Shown: piece by piece, positions 35,705 through 47,760 of the stretch
How the letters are laid out: each line of letters begins with the position of its first letter
Numbering within the stretch: the stretch's first letter is position 1
From: Ornithodoros turicata
Lineage: Eukaryota > Arthropoda > Arachnida > Ixodida > Argasidae
Length of the DNA: 64,000 bases
Direction: 5' to 3'
Assembly (NCBI RefSeq): GCF_037126465.1
Contig: NW_026999456.1
Span: 1-64,000 of the forward strand
The notes under the pieces: generated by a model
Databases searched by the model: none
Told to the model about the DNA's origin: nothing
The model's input: only the letters and a program-made list of their open reading frames with translations
Made by a program: the position numbers and the translations under genes

Positions 35705-36307
35705 TTCTACAGTACACATAAACTCTCGAGTCTGAATTATTTCCGTAAAACTAACTATCTATCAAAAACAAGACCGTAAGACTTTTAAACTTGCAATGTT
35801 ACAGTTCCTGCCTCAACTCTTTCAGTTTAGAGCAATGTAAACAAACAAACACGAAAACATCCTACGGCTGCCTGGCTCCTAGCTGTATCTCGTGCTCTAG
35901 CTTCCATGTCGGAGCTCATAAGTGCTGTTCTTGCTCTTCGATGTATGGAGGAAGGAGATGCCGAAAAACCATTGAGATGCCCTGGAAACTTCACTGAGGC
36001 GTATACACGCACCCACGTGGTGCGCGTCTCTGAAAGACCAGTTTAGTAGAAGCACTTGAGTACGAGGGACAGAGTGCATCGAGTGCGTTGGGTAGAGTCA
36101 ATACTTCGAGGCGTACAGAGGGACATCCAGAAATTTTCAGATTAAGAGGTCTGATGAAAGTATATGTCAATTTACCGAATAACACGAAAGGTCTCGATGC
36201 GTGCAATTTGCTTCCCAAAAAAAAAAAAAAAAAAAGACGCGCATAAACATGGCTCCGCGTGTTCCCCATTAACCTGCCACTCTGTGTATAGTGACGAGAA
36301 GTGTGAT

Positions 36308-36663
36308 TAGAGCCTGAAGTTTTCGGGAAATATTTTTTTCTAAATTCGGGGGGGTAAAGATCGGGCAAATAAACGTGTGCGCTAAATTTGTGCGAATTCG
36401 GGCGAAAAAACTTCCAGTAGGCTAAATTCGGGGGGGGGGGGGGGGAAATCGGGCTCAGTTACACAAAGTAACTGTAGTGGTTTGGTACAAACGGTGATGT
36501 AACTGCATTTGCTGCTAAACAAGTAAGGTAGCGCATTCCTGCAGACATCCAAGTGAGGGCAATTTGCCAGGCAAAAATCGGGTTTCGCCCTAAAGAGGCA
36601 ACCTTCAATTCGGGGTGCAAATTCGGGGAAGAATCAGGTAAGACCCTAAAACTTCAGGCTCTA
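36308..36663. mobile_element. hAT-like MITE, 356 bp, imperfect 8-bp target duplication
   Basis: Inverted ends tagagcctgaagtttt and aaaacttcaggctcta bound the element. The flanks agtgtgat (36300-36307) and agtatgaa (36664-36671) match at 6 of 8 positions. The interior is rich in attcgggg words in both orientations and contains a 16-G run (36430-36445), a likely difficult spot for sequencing. A 19-A run (36217-36235) lies just outside. Confidence 0.75.
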
Positions 36664-37309
36664 AGTATGAAAGTATGATGCCACGTCACCGATGACGCGA
36701 CACAGTCCAAGCATTCTTGTTCGCTAGTCATTGAGTGTCAGCGCTCTGTCCCTCTGCGGCCGTAATCCAGTTTTGCCAGTTCTCCCAGAGAATGGGCATT
36801 TTCCAGAACAGAGAAGCGCCTCTAGCGGGAGGAGTCGAAAACACGGTGTCTGCACATTTGGTCGAGTGCCGTGTGATTGGAGACATCTGATCGAACTCCG
36901 TTTGGTCGAAAACCTTTTGACCAAAAGCCGGTTGATCGACACCGTTAAGGGAGTTCAAAAGGAGTTCAGTGTGTTATCCGCACCTATCTTTGTGTAACTT
37001 TTGACGATATACTTTCTCTGAGCGTACAAAGCAGGCCACCAGTGTCCCCTGCTTTCTTTTTTCTTTTCTTTGCTTTTTTAGTTGAAGAGGGGAGACCACG
37101 GGTTATTTGCATATCTGTCTTTCAGAAACAGCACGGTTGAACAGAACAGTGCGGAACAATTCGGCGCACAGCCGATAATCCGTGCTTTCTTCTGGCACCC
37201 TTCTCATTGCTGGCGGTATATTTAAAGGGAATAATCTGGGAATGGGATAGCCATATGCGCGCGAGAGCCACCCAAAGTCTGTGGATGCTATGAAGGAAAT
37301 TTCGCCATG

Positions 37310-37384
37310 GTACAAAGAAAGATATTGAATTACCAGGCATATAAAACCTTCGTTCAACCTTGTTTAGAGTATGCATCTGCATAG
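37310..37384 (+). pseudogene. Short LINE reverse-transcriptase remnant
   Basis: The frame reads VQRKILNYQAYKTFVQPCLE, then YASA and a stop. The pattern AYKTFVxPxLEYAS is a conserved segment downstream of the catalytic region in CR1/RTE-like LINE reverse transcriptases. Nothing else of the element is clear. Confidence 0.65.
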
Positions 37385-39616
37385 TATCAAAAAAGAAGAA
37401 AAGAAGAGACACTACAAAGATCTGCTCCTCAGCTTGTATTGTTTAGGTTTCGAAGGACATCTTTGCTAACATATAATAATAATAACAGTAATAATAATGT
37501 TTTATTGGTGCCCCAGAACGGTCGTGACGACCCTATGTATGTTGGAAGAAGCAAATTTAGATTCACTTGAATGTAGGGACAAAGTAAATACACCAAAACT
37601 CTTTCTCCTATACAATGGTCAGTTAAATACGAGCATTAATAATACACTGCTAAAATTTGTCCACGTTCGATGCGAATAAATTGTCCAAAAATGTCATAGA
37701 ATTATTTGATTTATTTATTAAAATGTTTATTATTTGACATTCATTATTATTTGACAAAGTGTTGGGGATTAGGGTGAAAAACGTATATGGCATGTTTGGT
37801 CAGTGTTTTACGGTTGCCTTTTGTGGCATACTTTAAAATCAATTTTTATGACAATTATGGCTGTGTGGCGTGAATTACTTCTCATGGTTCATCTTACTGG
37901 CCTACGTAACAGTTCAGTAGGAAGAAGATGTCGTAGGAGTTAAGTCTGAAAGACTTTTGAGCCTCAAGAATGCCACTTCTTCCTCCACAAAAAAGAAAAA
38001 AAAAAAAGAAATGAAAACACAGCGGCTGAAATGGGCCAAAGAACCTGGAGAGTGATCTAAGGACCTTCCTTTTCCTTTTGAACAAAAAAAAATTGAGATA
38101 TGTTTGCAGTCTCCCTCCGGATCATGTAGTATTGTTTAGGTTTTCATTTCATTCAGGTTTGCCCCAAAATGAAGCTTTCTTTTTTCTTTTGTTTACCAGG
38201 CCAGGAGAAAGGCTTTTTCGGAACCCCGAGTAGCAGACGACAGAGGAGTAGCAGACATTTCTCTAGACCAATCAGCGAGCGTTCTCCTGGTAGCGTCAGC
38301 ACGAGGTTCTAGGCAGATCGCAGGCTCTTACTGCTTTTCACCGCTGTTGCGCACAGTTGCTTTTTGCGGCGTACTTTAAATTCAATTTCTGCGATAATCA
38401 TGACTCTGTGGCGTAAATTAACTTCGCACAGTGCATCTTACTGGCCTACTTAACAGTTTTTATAGGATGAAAAAGAAGGTGTTAAAATTATACTTCTGCG
38501 ATACTTTAAGTAATGAAAATTAATGTACGTCTTCAACAATTGTATCATCCTCACGGTCACTTTTCATAAATAAGGAGTAGCCGTAATGTAACTAAGTTGC
38601 TTGCTCTCAAACTGTGTAACTTGAGCAAGAAAGTAACCTATAACTGCAACTTAGCTGCTATTTTTGGCACATCAACTGGATTCCGTGCCACTACATCCAA
38701 CGCGCCGTTACGTCCATCATGCTCTTTACATCCGAAAACGAGTTTGTACATCCCAAACACCCCTGCTCTTACACACAAACGACCGTTACATACAACAGAG
38801 ACTTTACGTCCATTTCTGGCCGATAACATCCATAAGTCAGTGCATACAACGAGCCGTACATCCAATGGAAAACCATACCACAACGAGCTGTTAAGTCCAT
38901 TGGGCCATTACATCCACAGACATAGGAAAGTGTGGGACAGTGGTTATGGTTCCAATGCCAGTGCAAAGAACGCAGGGTGTAGCTGAACATAGACGCCTGT
39001 GTCAAACCTAGACGCTAACTCGGTACATCACGGGTACTTCTTGAATAGGAAAAAAGCTAACTAACTAAATAAAAAGAGTGACCTGTAATACGGATTGACA
39101 TTGATTAGTTCATCGCCAGCTGCTATATTGGTACAACCACAAAACCAAGGTCGTTAGACTGTGAGGCAGGTTACTGAGTCTAAGCAACGCGCATTTGTGG
39201 CGCAACGTGCATATTAATAAAATGTTAGGTGTACAGCAGATGGCTTTTTGTATTGTCAACGGAGGACACTTCGAAAATATAGAAAATCGCAATGCTGCGT
39301 CTGCATTCCGGGAAGTTATCTTTGTCACTGCTTTGCTGTCACCTTTATCGTCTTCGCGCCTTATTCTTATGTCTTCGCGCCATTCGTTGTCGTAAAGCAG
39401 TGTTGGTTGCTTTCTTACTTATGCCCAATCCGGCCGTGCTGCCAGGAGGTTTTGCCTGGGTTTCCCCCGACAGTTCCTTGGAAGTCGGCCTAGGACGCGC
39501 GCTGCTCCCATTAAATGGCGCATTGCGTTGGTCGTGACGAGCGGCCCACCCTCAGCGAGGCCAACTACGGCAAGCAGAATATGACACCAGCAGCTTTTTT
39601 ACCTAATGCGCAACTA

Positions 39617-40390
39617 CCGTAATTTCACGCGTATTAGCCGCACCGCAGATAAGCCGCAGGACTCGTTTTTAGATACATTTTGAAAATGTTTTTGCAGATA
39701 AGCCGCGGGTAATACGACGCAACTGCTTTGTGCGCTACACCAGTGATGCACATACAAAATCAACAGAGACGCTCAACGCTCGTCAGCGCCGTACTCCCTG
39801 CCAGCTGCCCTGTTCCCGTACTTGTCCGCGAAGTCGACGACTTTTAGTTTGAAGCCGCTGTCGTGGCTATGCCTCAGCGTTGGAGCCATGCCTCACCTCT
39901 AACTGCCGTGCCCGTGTCCACGAATGCTGCTGCTCTCGTCAAATGAGAACTGACGCTTAGCTGACCACGTTTTATCCCAATGACAGGTGTATTGAACCCT
40001 TCCTGTGGGTCTGCCGACAAAGGAGACCGTGGGGAAGGCCATAAACCCTGTCCACATTCCGGTGTCGGCATGATGTATAACAAAGGGGGTCAGTTCTAGT
40101 GTTCTACTAAGATCGGATTGTGCCCTTGTTGTGTGTTTTTCGTGGATTGACGGGTTAGTCCACTCAAATGTGGAGTGGACCTGCCCCTGTTCGGTATTGT
40201 TCGTGCACTGGCAGGGCGGTCCTGTTCTGAAAAACATGAGGCACTGTCGGCCCTTTCGTTTAACCCGCGGTATGGGGAAAGTACCAGGGGAAAATAGTCA
40301 CCAGATAAGCCGCACCCACGGATAAGCCGCAGAGCGTCCGCGAAAAAATAAATCGCGCATAAGCCGCGGCTAATACGCGTGAAAATACGG
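39617..40390. mobile_element. MITE of the ATAAGCCGC family, copy 1
   Basis: Inverted ends ccgtaatttcacgcgtatta and, from the right, ccgtattttcacgcgtatta are flanked by TA (39615-39616, 40391-40392). Subterminal ataagccgc words repeat at both ends. The interior matches copy 2, for example gattgtgcccttgtt and ttgttcgtgca. A TA target would fit Tc1/mariner, but the TA could also belong to the inverted ends. Confidence 0.75.
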
Positions 40391-40551
40391 TATGTTATTT
40401 CGTGAATATTTTGAGATTTGAGGATTTCAACTTGCGCACCAACCTTGTAATTCAGAACCTCACCTAATTTATTCTCTTACGACGGCAACTCTGTCAGTTA
40501 CTTGTGAACATACCAAATCATAAAACAGCGCAATTTGACGGACTCTCACGG

Positions 40552-40578
40552 AAACAAACAAACAAACAAACAAACAAA
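40552..40578. repeat. (AAAC)n microsatellite
   Basis: About six and a half copies of AAAC, followed by a few imperfect units. Confidence 0.85.
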
Positions 40579-41035
40579 GAAACAAAAACATTCCAAAGAT
40601 ACGCCACGAAATATCTGTTACGGAGAGGCCGATTCCAAAACTGCATTGATGCCATATTAGTTAGGACACGACATATCCTGAAGCCGCTTATCCAACGAGC
40701 AGTTACGTCCAAAGGGCCACCAAGTACACCGTGCGGTCACATCCATACCGTGCCGTTATAGCCAACGAGCCGTTGCATCCAGTGCGCCGATACGTCCGCA
40801 GATGGATGTAACGCCGTGTTGGATGTAACGTCTCGTTGGACGTAGCGACCCCAGACCCATCAACTGTAACTATAGCCCCGTTACTTTTTGTTTTACGAGT
40901 AACTTACCCAAGACTGGTCCAGTTAGTGTTCTCCTTGGAGGTGGCCGGTGAATAAATTGACTCCGTTATTGGGAGGGAGGATCTGTTGGAAATGTAAAGC
41001 CAGCATCGTTGAGGAAAAGGAAAAAGTGGTGTAAG

Positions 41036-41320
41036 ATGACGAGCCTTCTCTCTCTCTCTCTCTTTTTGTTGCTATGTATGGGAAGAGCTTCTACGGGCAA
41101 CACAGGCGATGTGACATCTGGAGAGGAGGCACGAACAGTTTTCGCTGTAAAAATGAACGAGATGAATAACTTGTATTTCTTTTCTTGGCAAAATAGATCT
41201 CTGCCTGAGAAACGTCATCATGATGTTGGTAAACAGACTGAAACCAAAATAAATTGGAAGGGGAGGGTTGGGCTCCACGAATGGGCACTTGTTCGCTGCC
41301 TCCTATTGAAAGAAAAGTAG
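41036..41320 (+). CDS. Possible small secreted protein, unproven
   Basis: An ATG at 41036 opens a 94-codon frame. It starts MTSLLSLSLFLLLCMGRAST, a signal-peptide-like profile with a hydrophobic core and small residues before a plausible cleavage site. The mature part would be about 76 residues, charged, with one cysteine at most. Much of the hydrophobic core is encoded by a (CT)n run (41046-41064), so it may be a chance frame. Tick genomes hold many small secreted proteins, but I recognise no family here. Confidence 0.2.
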   Translation: MTSLLSLSLFLLLCMGRASTGNTGDVTSGEEARTVFAVKMNEMNNLYFFSWQNRSLPEKRHHDVGKQTETKINWKGRVGLHEWALVRCLLLKEK

Positions 41321-41413
41321 GACTGAAGGTCTCGTCCCTTGCAGGGACCATCGTAATCCCATCAAGACCGTTGCTTTCGGGCACGACCTTGTTCACCCCT
41401 AGCTTCGAATGTA

Positions 41414-41945
41414 CCATAATTTCACGCGTATAAGCCACACGGCAGATAAGCCGCAGGGCCCGTTTTTACGAACATTTAAAATTTTTTTGGGCAAATAAGC
41501 CGAGGGCAGTACGACGCAACTGATTTGAGTGACAAAGGATGTATTGAGAAGGCCATAAACCCAGTTGTCCATACTCTGGGTCAGCTCTACAGTTCTACCA
41601 CAATCAGATTGTGCCCTTGTTGGGCGTTTTTCATGGATTGATGGGTCAGTGGCCTTCCAGAAGACGTGAATTACTGTCACCAGTTTTCGTTAAAGCCGCT
41701 TAAGGGAATGCACCAGGAAGGTCAGTCAACTCGAATGTGAACGCGCCCCTGTTACGCATTGTTCGTGCATTGGCAGGGCGGTGCTGTTCCAGAGACACTG
41801 TCGTCCCTTTCGTTAAAACCGGCGTATGGGGAAAATACCAGGGAAAAATAGTCGTGAGATAAGCCGCAGTGGTGGATAAGCTGCAGAGCGCCCGTGAGAA
41901 AAAAAAATCGTGCTTAAGCCACGGCTAATACGCGTAAAATTACGG
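41414..41945. mobile_element. MITE of the ATAAGCCGC family, copy 2
   Basis: Inverted ends ccataatttcacgcgtataa and, from the right, ccgtaattttacgcgtatta are flanked by TA (41412-41413, 41946-41947). It is 532 bp, shorter than copy 1 (774 bp), with collinear interior blocks. No transposase is visible. Confidence 0.75.
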
Positions 41946-41947
41946 TA

Positions 41948-44547
41948 GTTCAAGTGTACCGAATTGGTGGCTCTGCCGAATGCTACGATGTCATTTCTTT
42001 ACAAACAGGGAGAGGTCTATAGTGCGGGCACTTCAAACACACATAGCAAAATGTGCTGTAGCGTATTATACAGTCGCTGGGACAGCGACTTGAGAGCCTC
42101 CTAGGAACTGACCAAGTGAGCTTCGATCACATGAAATATCTTTTCTGTCGGACCATTTCTTCTGTCTCTCATTTGTCATGCAACACTGCAGAAAACAGAA
42201 CTCTTGAGCCTTCTGTATTGTCCTGATGGTCGAGGACATAGCGCTCTTAGTAGAATACACCAGGCCGGTATTATACCAGCACGGCCGGGTATTTGGGTGC
42301 TGTGCCGGTTGCCGGTAGGAAGGTGATACAGGCAGCCTTTTGCCGGTACTTGTGGCTCAAGACCTTTCATAAGGGCTTTTACGGGATTTTCCCTTCAACA
42401 TTCCACTACAGCCTGAATAAATCTGGAACACACACCCAGCTCCGCAGTCACCAGTCGTTTTCTTAGTTATTCATTCTTATTCATTGAGCGAGCACGCGCT
42501 CTCTCTCTATGTGTGTGTGTCTCGTCCACCCCTCACCTACTTTCCCTTTTCTATGAGCCTTTCCTCCTTTCCCTCTATTCCACGCCCTCTCCCTCAGCCA
42601 GTATTTTTCGCAACGAAAGGTGGTAACCCTACGCAGAAGCGTATGTACGACTACCGTAGCAGACGACAGCAATAGGGTTTATTCACTGAAGTCACCTCGC
42701 CGGCATACTGTAGGTCTCTCAAAGTTATTTACCCGCATTCGTACGCTGCCATATGCTTTGTGGATGACTGTTAATGTCGAAAACATGGAAATTACTTGGA
42801 TATGCTACAAATCACATGGCACAATAATTTTGAAACTCCAAATATACGGTGACTGCGATGTGGGTAATGACTTGGAAAGGACCTACAATAGGGCGGCCGA
42901 CGGCAGAACACCTGCTTGCTAGCAACAGTTGCGGTCTCCTATGGATGACGTCACGTAAATAAACCCTATAGCTCCTGTGAAAATGCGTAGAATAATGATG
43001 ATAACTAACCCGAGAATGAAACACCTGTGGAATATCCACCACTTGTACAGAAATACTGGGGTAAGCCGAAGTACAAAGTATTGTGGAAGTTGAGGAAGCA
43101 ATAGCTGGGATAATGACTGATGAGCAGTGCCACCACTACTTTCCAAAAAATGCGGCGCTGGGAAGGGGTGCCTATGACATGGTTATAATCTAGTAGATCG
43201 CGGAAGAGACTGAGGCTCAAAAAGGGTTGCATCGGAGGTCGGTTGGGTTGGGATGCGTGGGAAATGTAAGAAAAACCACTGTCTGGGAAACGCACACGAA
43301 AGGAACATCATTTGACAGGCTCAGAACTGCTAACCATGCATGGTTTATTTTCATAAGCAACGTGCTCTTATATTGTTCCTCTTTTGTTTTTTACTCCTCT
43401 CGTGATGAATGCTTATTGTGGTTGACTAATGCAGCACAAAAGGATACATGGACAAGAGAACTAAGATAACACTAGCGCTCGTGCCAGCTTACATCTGCTG
43501 TTCGTGTTCCTTTGACGCTTCGTTACAGTCAACCAGAAATAGTCACCAACTAGTCATGGAAATTGGAACCTGTAGAAGGACCTTGGATTGAGTCATCCCC
43601 CTTGCTCTCGAAATGGGGACACTCGGACATATATCCCCGCCGCATCGGAGAATGTAGTCCATGCATTGACTCTGGGCGGTCTCAGATAATGTGGCGCATA
43701 ATCGGATACGTGGAAGTCAAATCGTGCATCTTCTTTCTGGGAGTATTTAATGCGGTTTTTAAATAAACACTCACTCCTTCTCGATGTACATCATCAGCGA
43801 CACTTCATTTTGAAACATGATCAGTGTGCAATGGGGAGTGTAATGGAAATTGTTGGTCTGAGCTGTAATCCTACTGTGCGCGCCGATGGCTGGCACTTCA
43901 GATTTGTGATGGGGGTGAGGAGGTCGTCTTGCGACTTCTAACTTGTCTCTGAAGATTTATATGGTTGTTCTAAACCACCGTGTCAGCCATTTCTTAGAAC
44001 GTTGTTCGTATGAGAGCCGAGTGAAAATGTACGAGAGATGACGCGGTCCCCAGTCGCTTCTGAAAATCAACACTCGCAAGAGCAGACGATTTCTGCATCC
44101 TATCACAGACCTTCCCGCAGGGCGACGTAGCCATTCTCATTGTTGTAAATACAGATTGTGGCATGCTCTGCAATATTTATCACTTTAATCCGGTTATTTA
44201 ATAGCTGTGACATGCTTTGCCGGGTAAATTTGCAGTATCCCATTTTGAACAAAGGGCAGTCCAGTGATACACTTTATGATAGGGGCATCAATCCAGTCCC
44301 TCTTAGTATACGTTCTCTTGCAGTTGTCTTGCAAACCACATTTAAATTGTACTTCGGCGTCGATTTTTAGGCGAAAAGAGTATGTTTTGTCGTCCTTGTT
44401 AGGCCTAGGAAAGACAGCGATCGTGAGCAAATATCAAGAAAACTGCAATGGACGGTCAAAAATTATCATGCTATAACAGAACGTTGTACTCACACCTCCC
44501 CATGAACACTCTTGCCCGCTCTTGATTCAACCTTGTTATGTCTCGTA
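41948..44547. other. No gene recognised
   Basis: The interval lies within the presumed intron of the plus-strand gene. It has a CT/GT-rich run (42495-42525) and scattered open frames without domain signatures. I see no element with clear ends. Confidence 0.35.
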
Positions 44548-45080
44548 CACGTTCCCCAAGATAAACTTTGGGGCTTGTAACGAAGATAAAACAAATAGGA
44601 ACAGTGTCGGAAATCTAAAGTAGATGGTAGAGGACGTGTTATGCCCCAAACTTTTATGTCGATAGTGACGCTTGGCCTGTTTCTCTGCGGATAAATCGTG
44701 AAAATTCAAAAATAGCTACCCTAAACGGCTATACCTGTGTTTCAGCTTCTTTCCGTCAGATGACGAAAGGGTCGAACGCGGAGTTGCAGAGTACGATTCT
44801 GCATTCAGTTCCACTTGTTCAGATTTCGATGTCGTCTGCAACGCCGCGTTCGACCGTTTTGCCATCTGACGGAAATGAGCTGAAACACAGGTATAGTGGA
44901 CTTGGCAGCGGCAGTTTTGTAATTTTCACGATTTATCCGCAAAGGAACGGACCAAATGGCAGTATCGACATAAAATTTGGGGGCATTATACATCCTCTAA
45001 CATCTACTTTTGCTCCCCGACACTGTTCTTATTTGTTTTATCTTCGTTACAAACCCCGAAGTTTATCTTGGCGAACCTTG
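44548..45080. mobile_element. Foldback MITE, about 245-bp arms, TA flanked
   Basis: The arms 44548-44795 and 44840-45080 are inverted copies meeting around 44815. Matched blocks include aagataaac, taacgaagataaaacaaata, tatgtcgata, ggataaatcgtgaaaatt and gacgaaagggtcgaacgcgg. TA flanks both ends (44546-44547, 45081-45082), followed on the right by a short (TA)n run. There is no coding capacity. Confidence 0.8.
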
Positions 45081-45771
45081 TATATATATATATAATACAG
45101 GGATTTCCGTGATACCTGGAGTCTGTTTCAACACTCGGTTCTGCGGTCAATCATTTCTGCTAGCAAGCACTTCTGCCGTTCTGGATCTTCACGACATGCC
45201 CGTCTACATCCATACGTCGCCCATAGAGGCGGATGCAAAATCTGTCATGTTTGCACGTCGTATGGGAATATCCTATAGACCATTTCACCATTCGCAAACA
45301 AACGACGCAAACTGGAAGACCAACGTGGAACAAAACAGGTTAACGTGCGCTGGTGCTACCTGGTGGCGTGGAGCTATCAAAAGCGTCTTCGCAAAAGCAG
45401 CTGTAACCGCAAGTCCAATGGGACGCACATCCAGCTGTCGCGCGTTGACGCACCCTGGCGTGGCGGAAGGGTCTATTCAATGTAATCCAATCTAGTTTCC
45501 CCAAAATGTCGGCACCCAGTGAACACAGGTAGAGGTGTGCCAAAGCCCTCACAATATTTGCCTTCACCTCAGTTTTTGTCCCAGATGTTTTTCCTCACCT
45601 CACTTTACCTCACTGCAAATACCGCAGGGAGTCCCAAGGAGGATTATTTGCTGTGGCGGACACGCATAGTGTGACCGCAAAAGTGATACCGTAGGGTTTT
45701 TCCAATATTTGTCAATTAGAGATGCGCCCGTGATGATAAGGCCTCTGAATGTCCCATTTCCGAAATTTCAG

Positions 45772-47300
45772 CAGCAAGAGAGAGTCCCACTACTCCTCCA
45801 TCGGATGCTCAGATGGGAGAGACGGGTATTGGGTGCGACATCTGTTCCTCTGTTCCTGGGTTCTCATGGTCTGGGAGTGACGAGAACCACGTGTCGAAGC
45901 ATACAGACGAGAAGCCATGCAAGTCCAATCTCTGTTCTGCACAGTTCCGGCGGAGCACGAGCCCATGGTGTCACAAGCGAGCACATACGGGCAAGAAGCC
46001 GCACAAGAGTGATCTCCGCCTTGCGGAGTTCAGCCAGATTGCGCACCTGCAGCTGCGGAAACGAGCACACACAGACAAAAACCGATACAAGTGTGATGTC
46101 TACCCTGCGCAGTTCAGCCAGAGCCGCCACCTACAGTATCACAGGCGGACACACACGGGTGCTAAGCCATACAAGTGCGATGTCTGCCCTGCAGAGTTCA
46201 GCCAGAGCGGGAACCTACACCAGCACAAGCGGACACACACGGGCGAGAAGCCATACAAGTGCGATGTCTGCCCTGCAGCGTTCAGCAGGAGCGGGAACCT
46301 ACACCAGCACAAGCGTACACATACGGGCGAAAAGCCGTACAAGTGCAATGTCTGCCCTGCACAGTTCAGCACGAGTGTCCAGCTACAGTATCACAGGCGG
46401 ACACACACGGGCGAGAAGCCATACAAGTGCGATGTCTGCGCAGCAGGGTTCAGCCGGAGTGGGATCCTACAGCGTCACAGCCGGACACACACGGGTGAGA
46501 AGCCATACAAGTGCGATGTCTGCCCTGCAGAGTTCAGCCAGAGTGGGAACCTACACCAGCACAAGAGGACACACACGGGCGAGAAGCCATACAAGTGCGT
46601 TGTCTGCGCAGCAGGGTTCAGCCGGAGTGGGAGCCTACAGTATCACAGGCGGACACACACGGGTGAGAAGCCATACAAGTGCGATGTCTGCCCTGCAGAG
46701 TTCAGACAGAGCGGGAACCTACACCAGCACAAGCTGACACACACGGGCGAGAAGCCGTACAAGTGCGATGTCTGCGCTGCACAGTTCAGCACGAGTCTCC
46801 AGCTACGGTATCACAGGCGGACACACACGGGTGCGAAGCCATACAAGTGCGATGTCTGCCCTGCAGAGTTCAGCCAGAGCGGGAACCTACACCAGCACAA
46901 GTGGACACACACGGGTGAGAAGCCGTACAAGTGCGATGTCTGCCCTGCACAGTTCAACACGAGTGTCCACCTACAGCAGCACAAGCGTACACATACGGGC
47001 GAAAAGCCATACAAGTGTGATGTCTGCCCTGCAGAGTTCAGCCAGAGCGGGAACCTACACCAGCACAAGCAGATACACACGGGCGAGAAGCCATACAAGT
47101 GCGATGTCTGCCCTGCAGAGTTCAGCAGGAGCGGGAACCTACAGCAGCACAAGCGTACACATACGGGCGAAAAGCCATACAAGTGCGATGTCTGCCCTGC
47201 AGAGTTCAGCCAGAGCGGGAACCTACACCAGCACAAGTGGACACACACACACGGACGGGCGAGGAGCCGTACCAGTGCGATGTTTATCCTGCCGAGTTGA
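45772..47300 (+). CDS. C2H2 zinc-finger terminal exon F (17 finger units)
   Basis: The acceptor gaaatttcag ends at 45771 and the exon opens in phase 1, in frame with exons 29478-29710, 31494-31646 and 32319-32471. It encodes AARESPTTPPSDAQMGETG, then finger units. Units 1-4 are degenerate (missing cysteines, for example KSDLR and KCDVY). Units 5-17 are thirteen canonical C2H2 fingers joined by THTGEKPYK linkers. Six of them have the same helix contacts (-1,2,3,6 = Q,G,N,Q: FSQSGNLHQH or close), alternating with others (TVQY, RGIR, RGSY, RGNQ). The product should be a nuclear sequence-specific DNA-binding protein with SUMO-type N-terminal linkers; the target is unknown. The frame ends at 47300 after an AC-repeat frameshift near 47240; two or three decayed fingers continue in another frame to about 47480. 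Confidence 0.85.
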
Positions 47301-47760
47301 GCAAGAGCACGGAGCTGTGGAACCACAAGTGCAGGCACGAGGGCGAGAAGCCATACAAGCGCGATGTCTCTCGTGCAGACTTCAGCCAGAACACAAGTAC
47401 GTCTTTTTATGAGGGAAAACGCACGTGTAAGAAGCTGTACGAGTGCAGTCCCCTCTCTTGCAAAGTTCAGCCATGGCAATGATCTTGCGGCACTATGTGC
47501 AGGGGAGAAGCCATACACAAGTGCCATGTCTACCGTGCAGAGTCCAGCCAGAACACAAATCTGAACAATTATAAATGCGCACACACGGGCCAGAAGCCAT
47601 ACAGGTGCGAGTTCTGACCTGCAGGGTCACCCACAGAACGAATTGCGATGTCACAAGCAGACACATATGACAGAGGATCCCTACAAGTGGGATGTGCGTC
47701 TTGCAGAGTTCAGCCACAGCGTGGGCCTGTGGCATCACAAGTAGACAGACAGACAGATAT
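47301..47760 (+). pseudogene. Decayed finger tail after exon F
   Basis: The sequence in a shifted frame reads TGEEPYQCDVYPAELSKSTE, then GEKPYKRDVSRADFSQN and further finger-like remnants to about 47745 (HKWTH-type and stop codons). Most zinc ligands are lost. These were once additional C-terminal fingers. Confidence 0.7.

Larger units (their letters stand above)
38590..40925. mobile_element. Probable DNA element with inverted subterminal 17-bp repeats
   Basis: The left flank (38690-38935) is full of (t)acgtccaacgagccg words; the right flank holds the same words at 40700-40770 and inverted ones (ggatgtaacg) at 40803-40835. Outer sequences also agree in inverted form (aagtaacctataactgcaac against aagtaac-gctatagttacag). 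Another MITE (39617-40390) is nested inside. Exact ends and target duplication are not resolved. Confidence 0.45.

Noticed and set aside
45709..46737. 342-residue serine-rich open frame over exon F
   Set aside because: It is the out-of-frame shadow of the finger repeat. Similar shadows exist over exons A, B, C and E on both strands.
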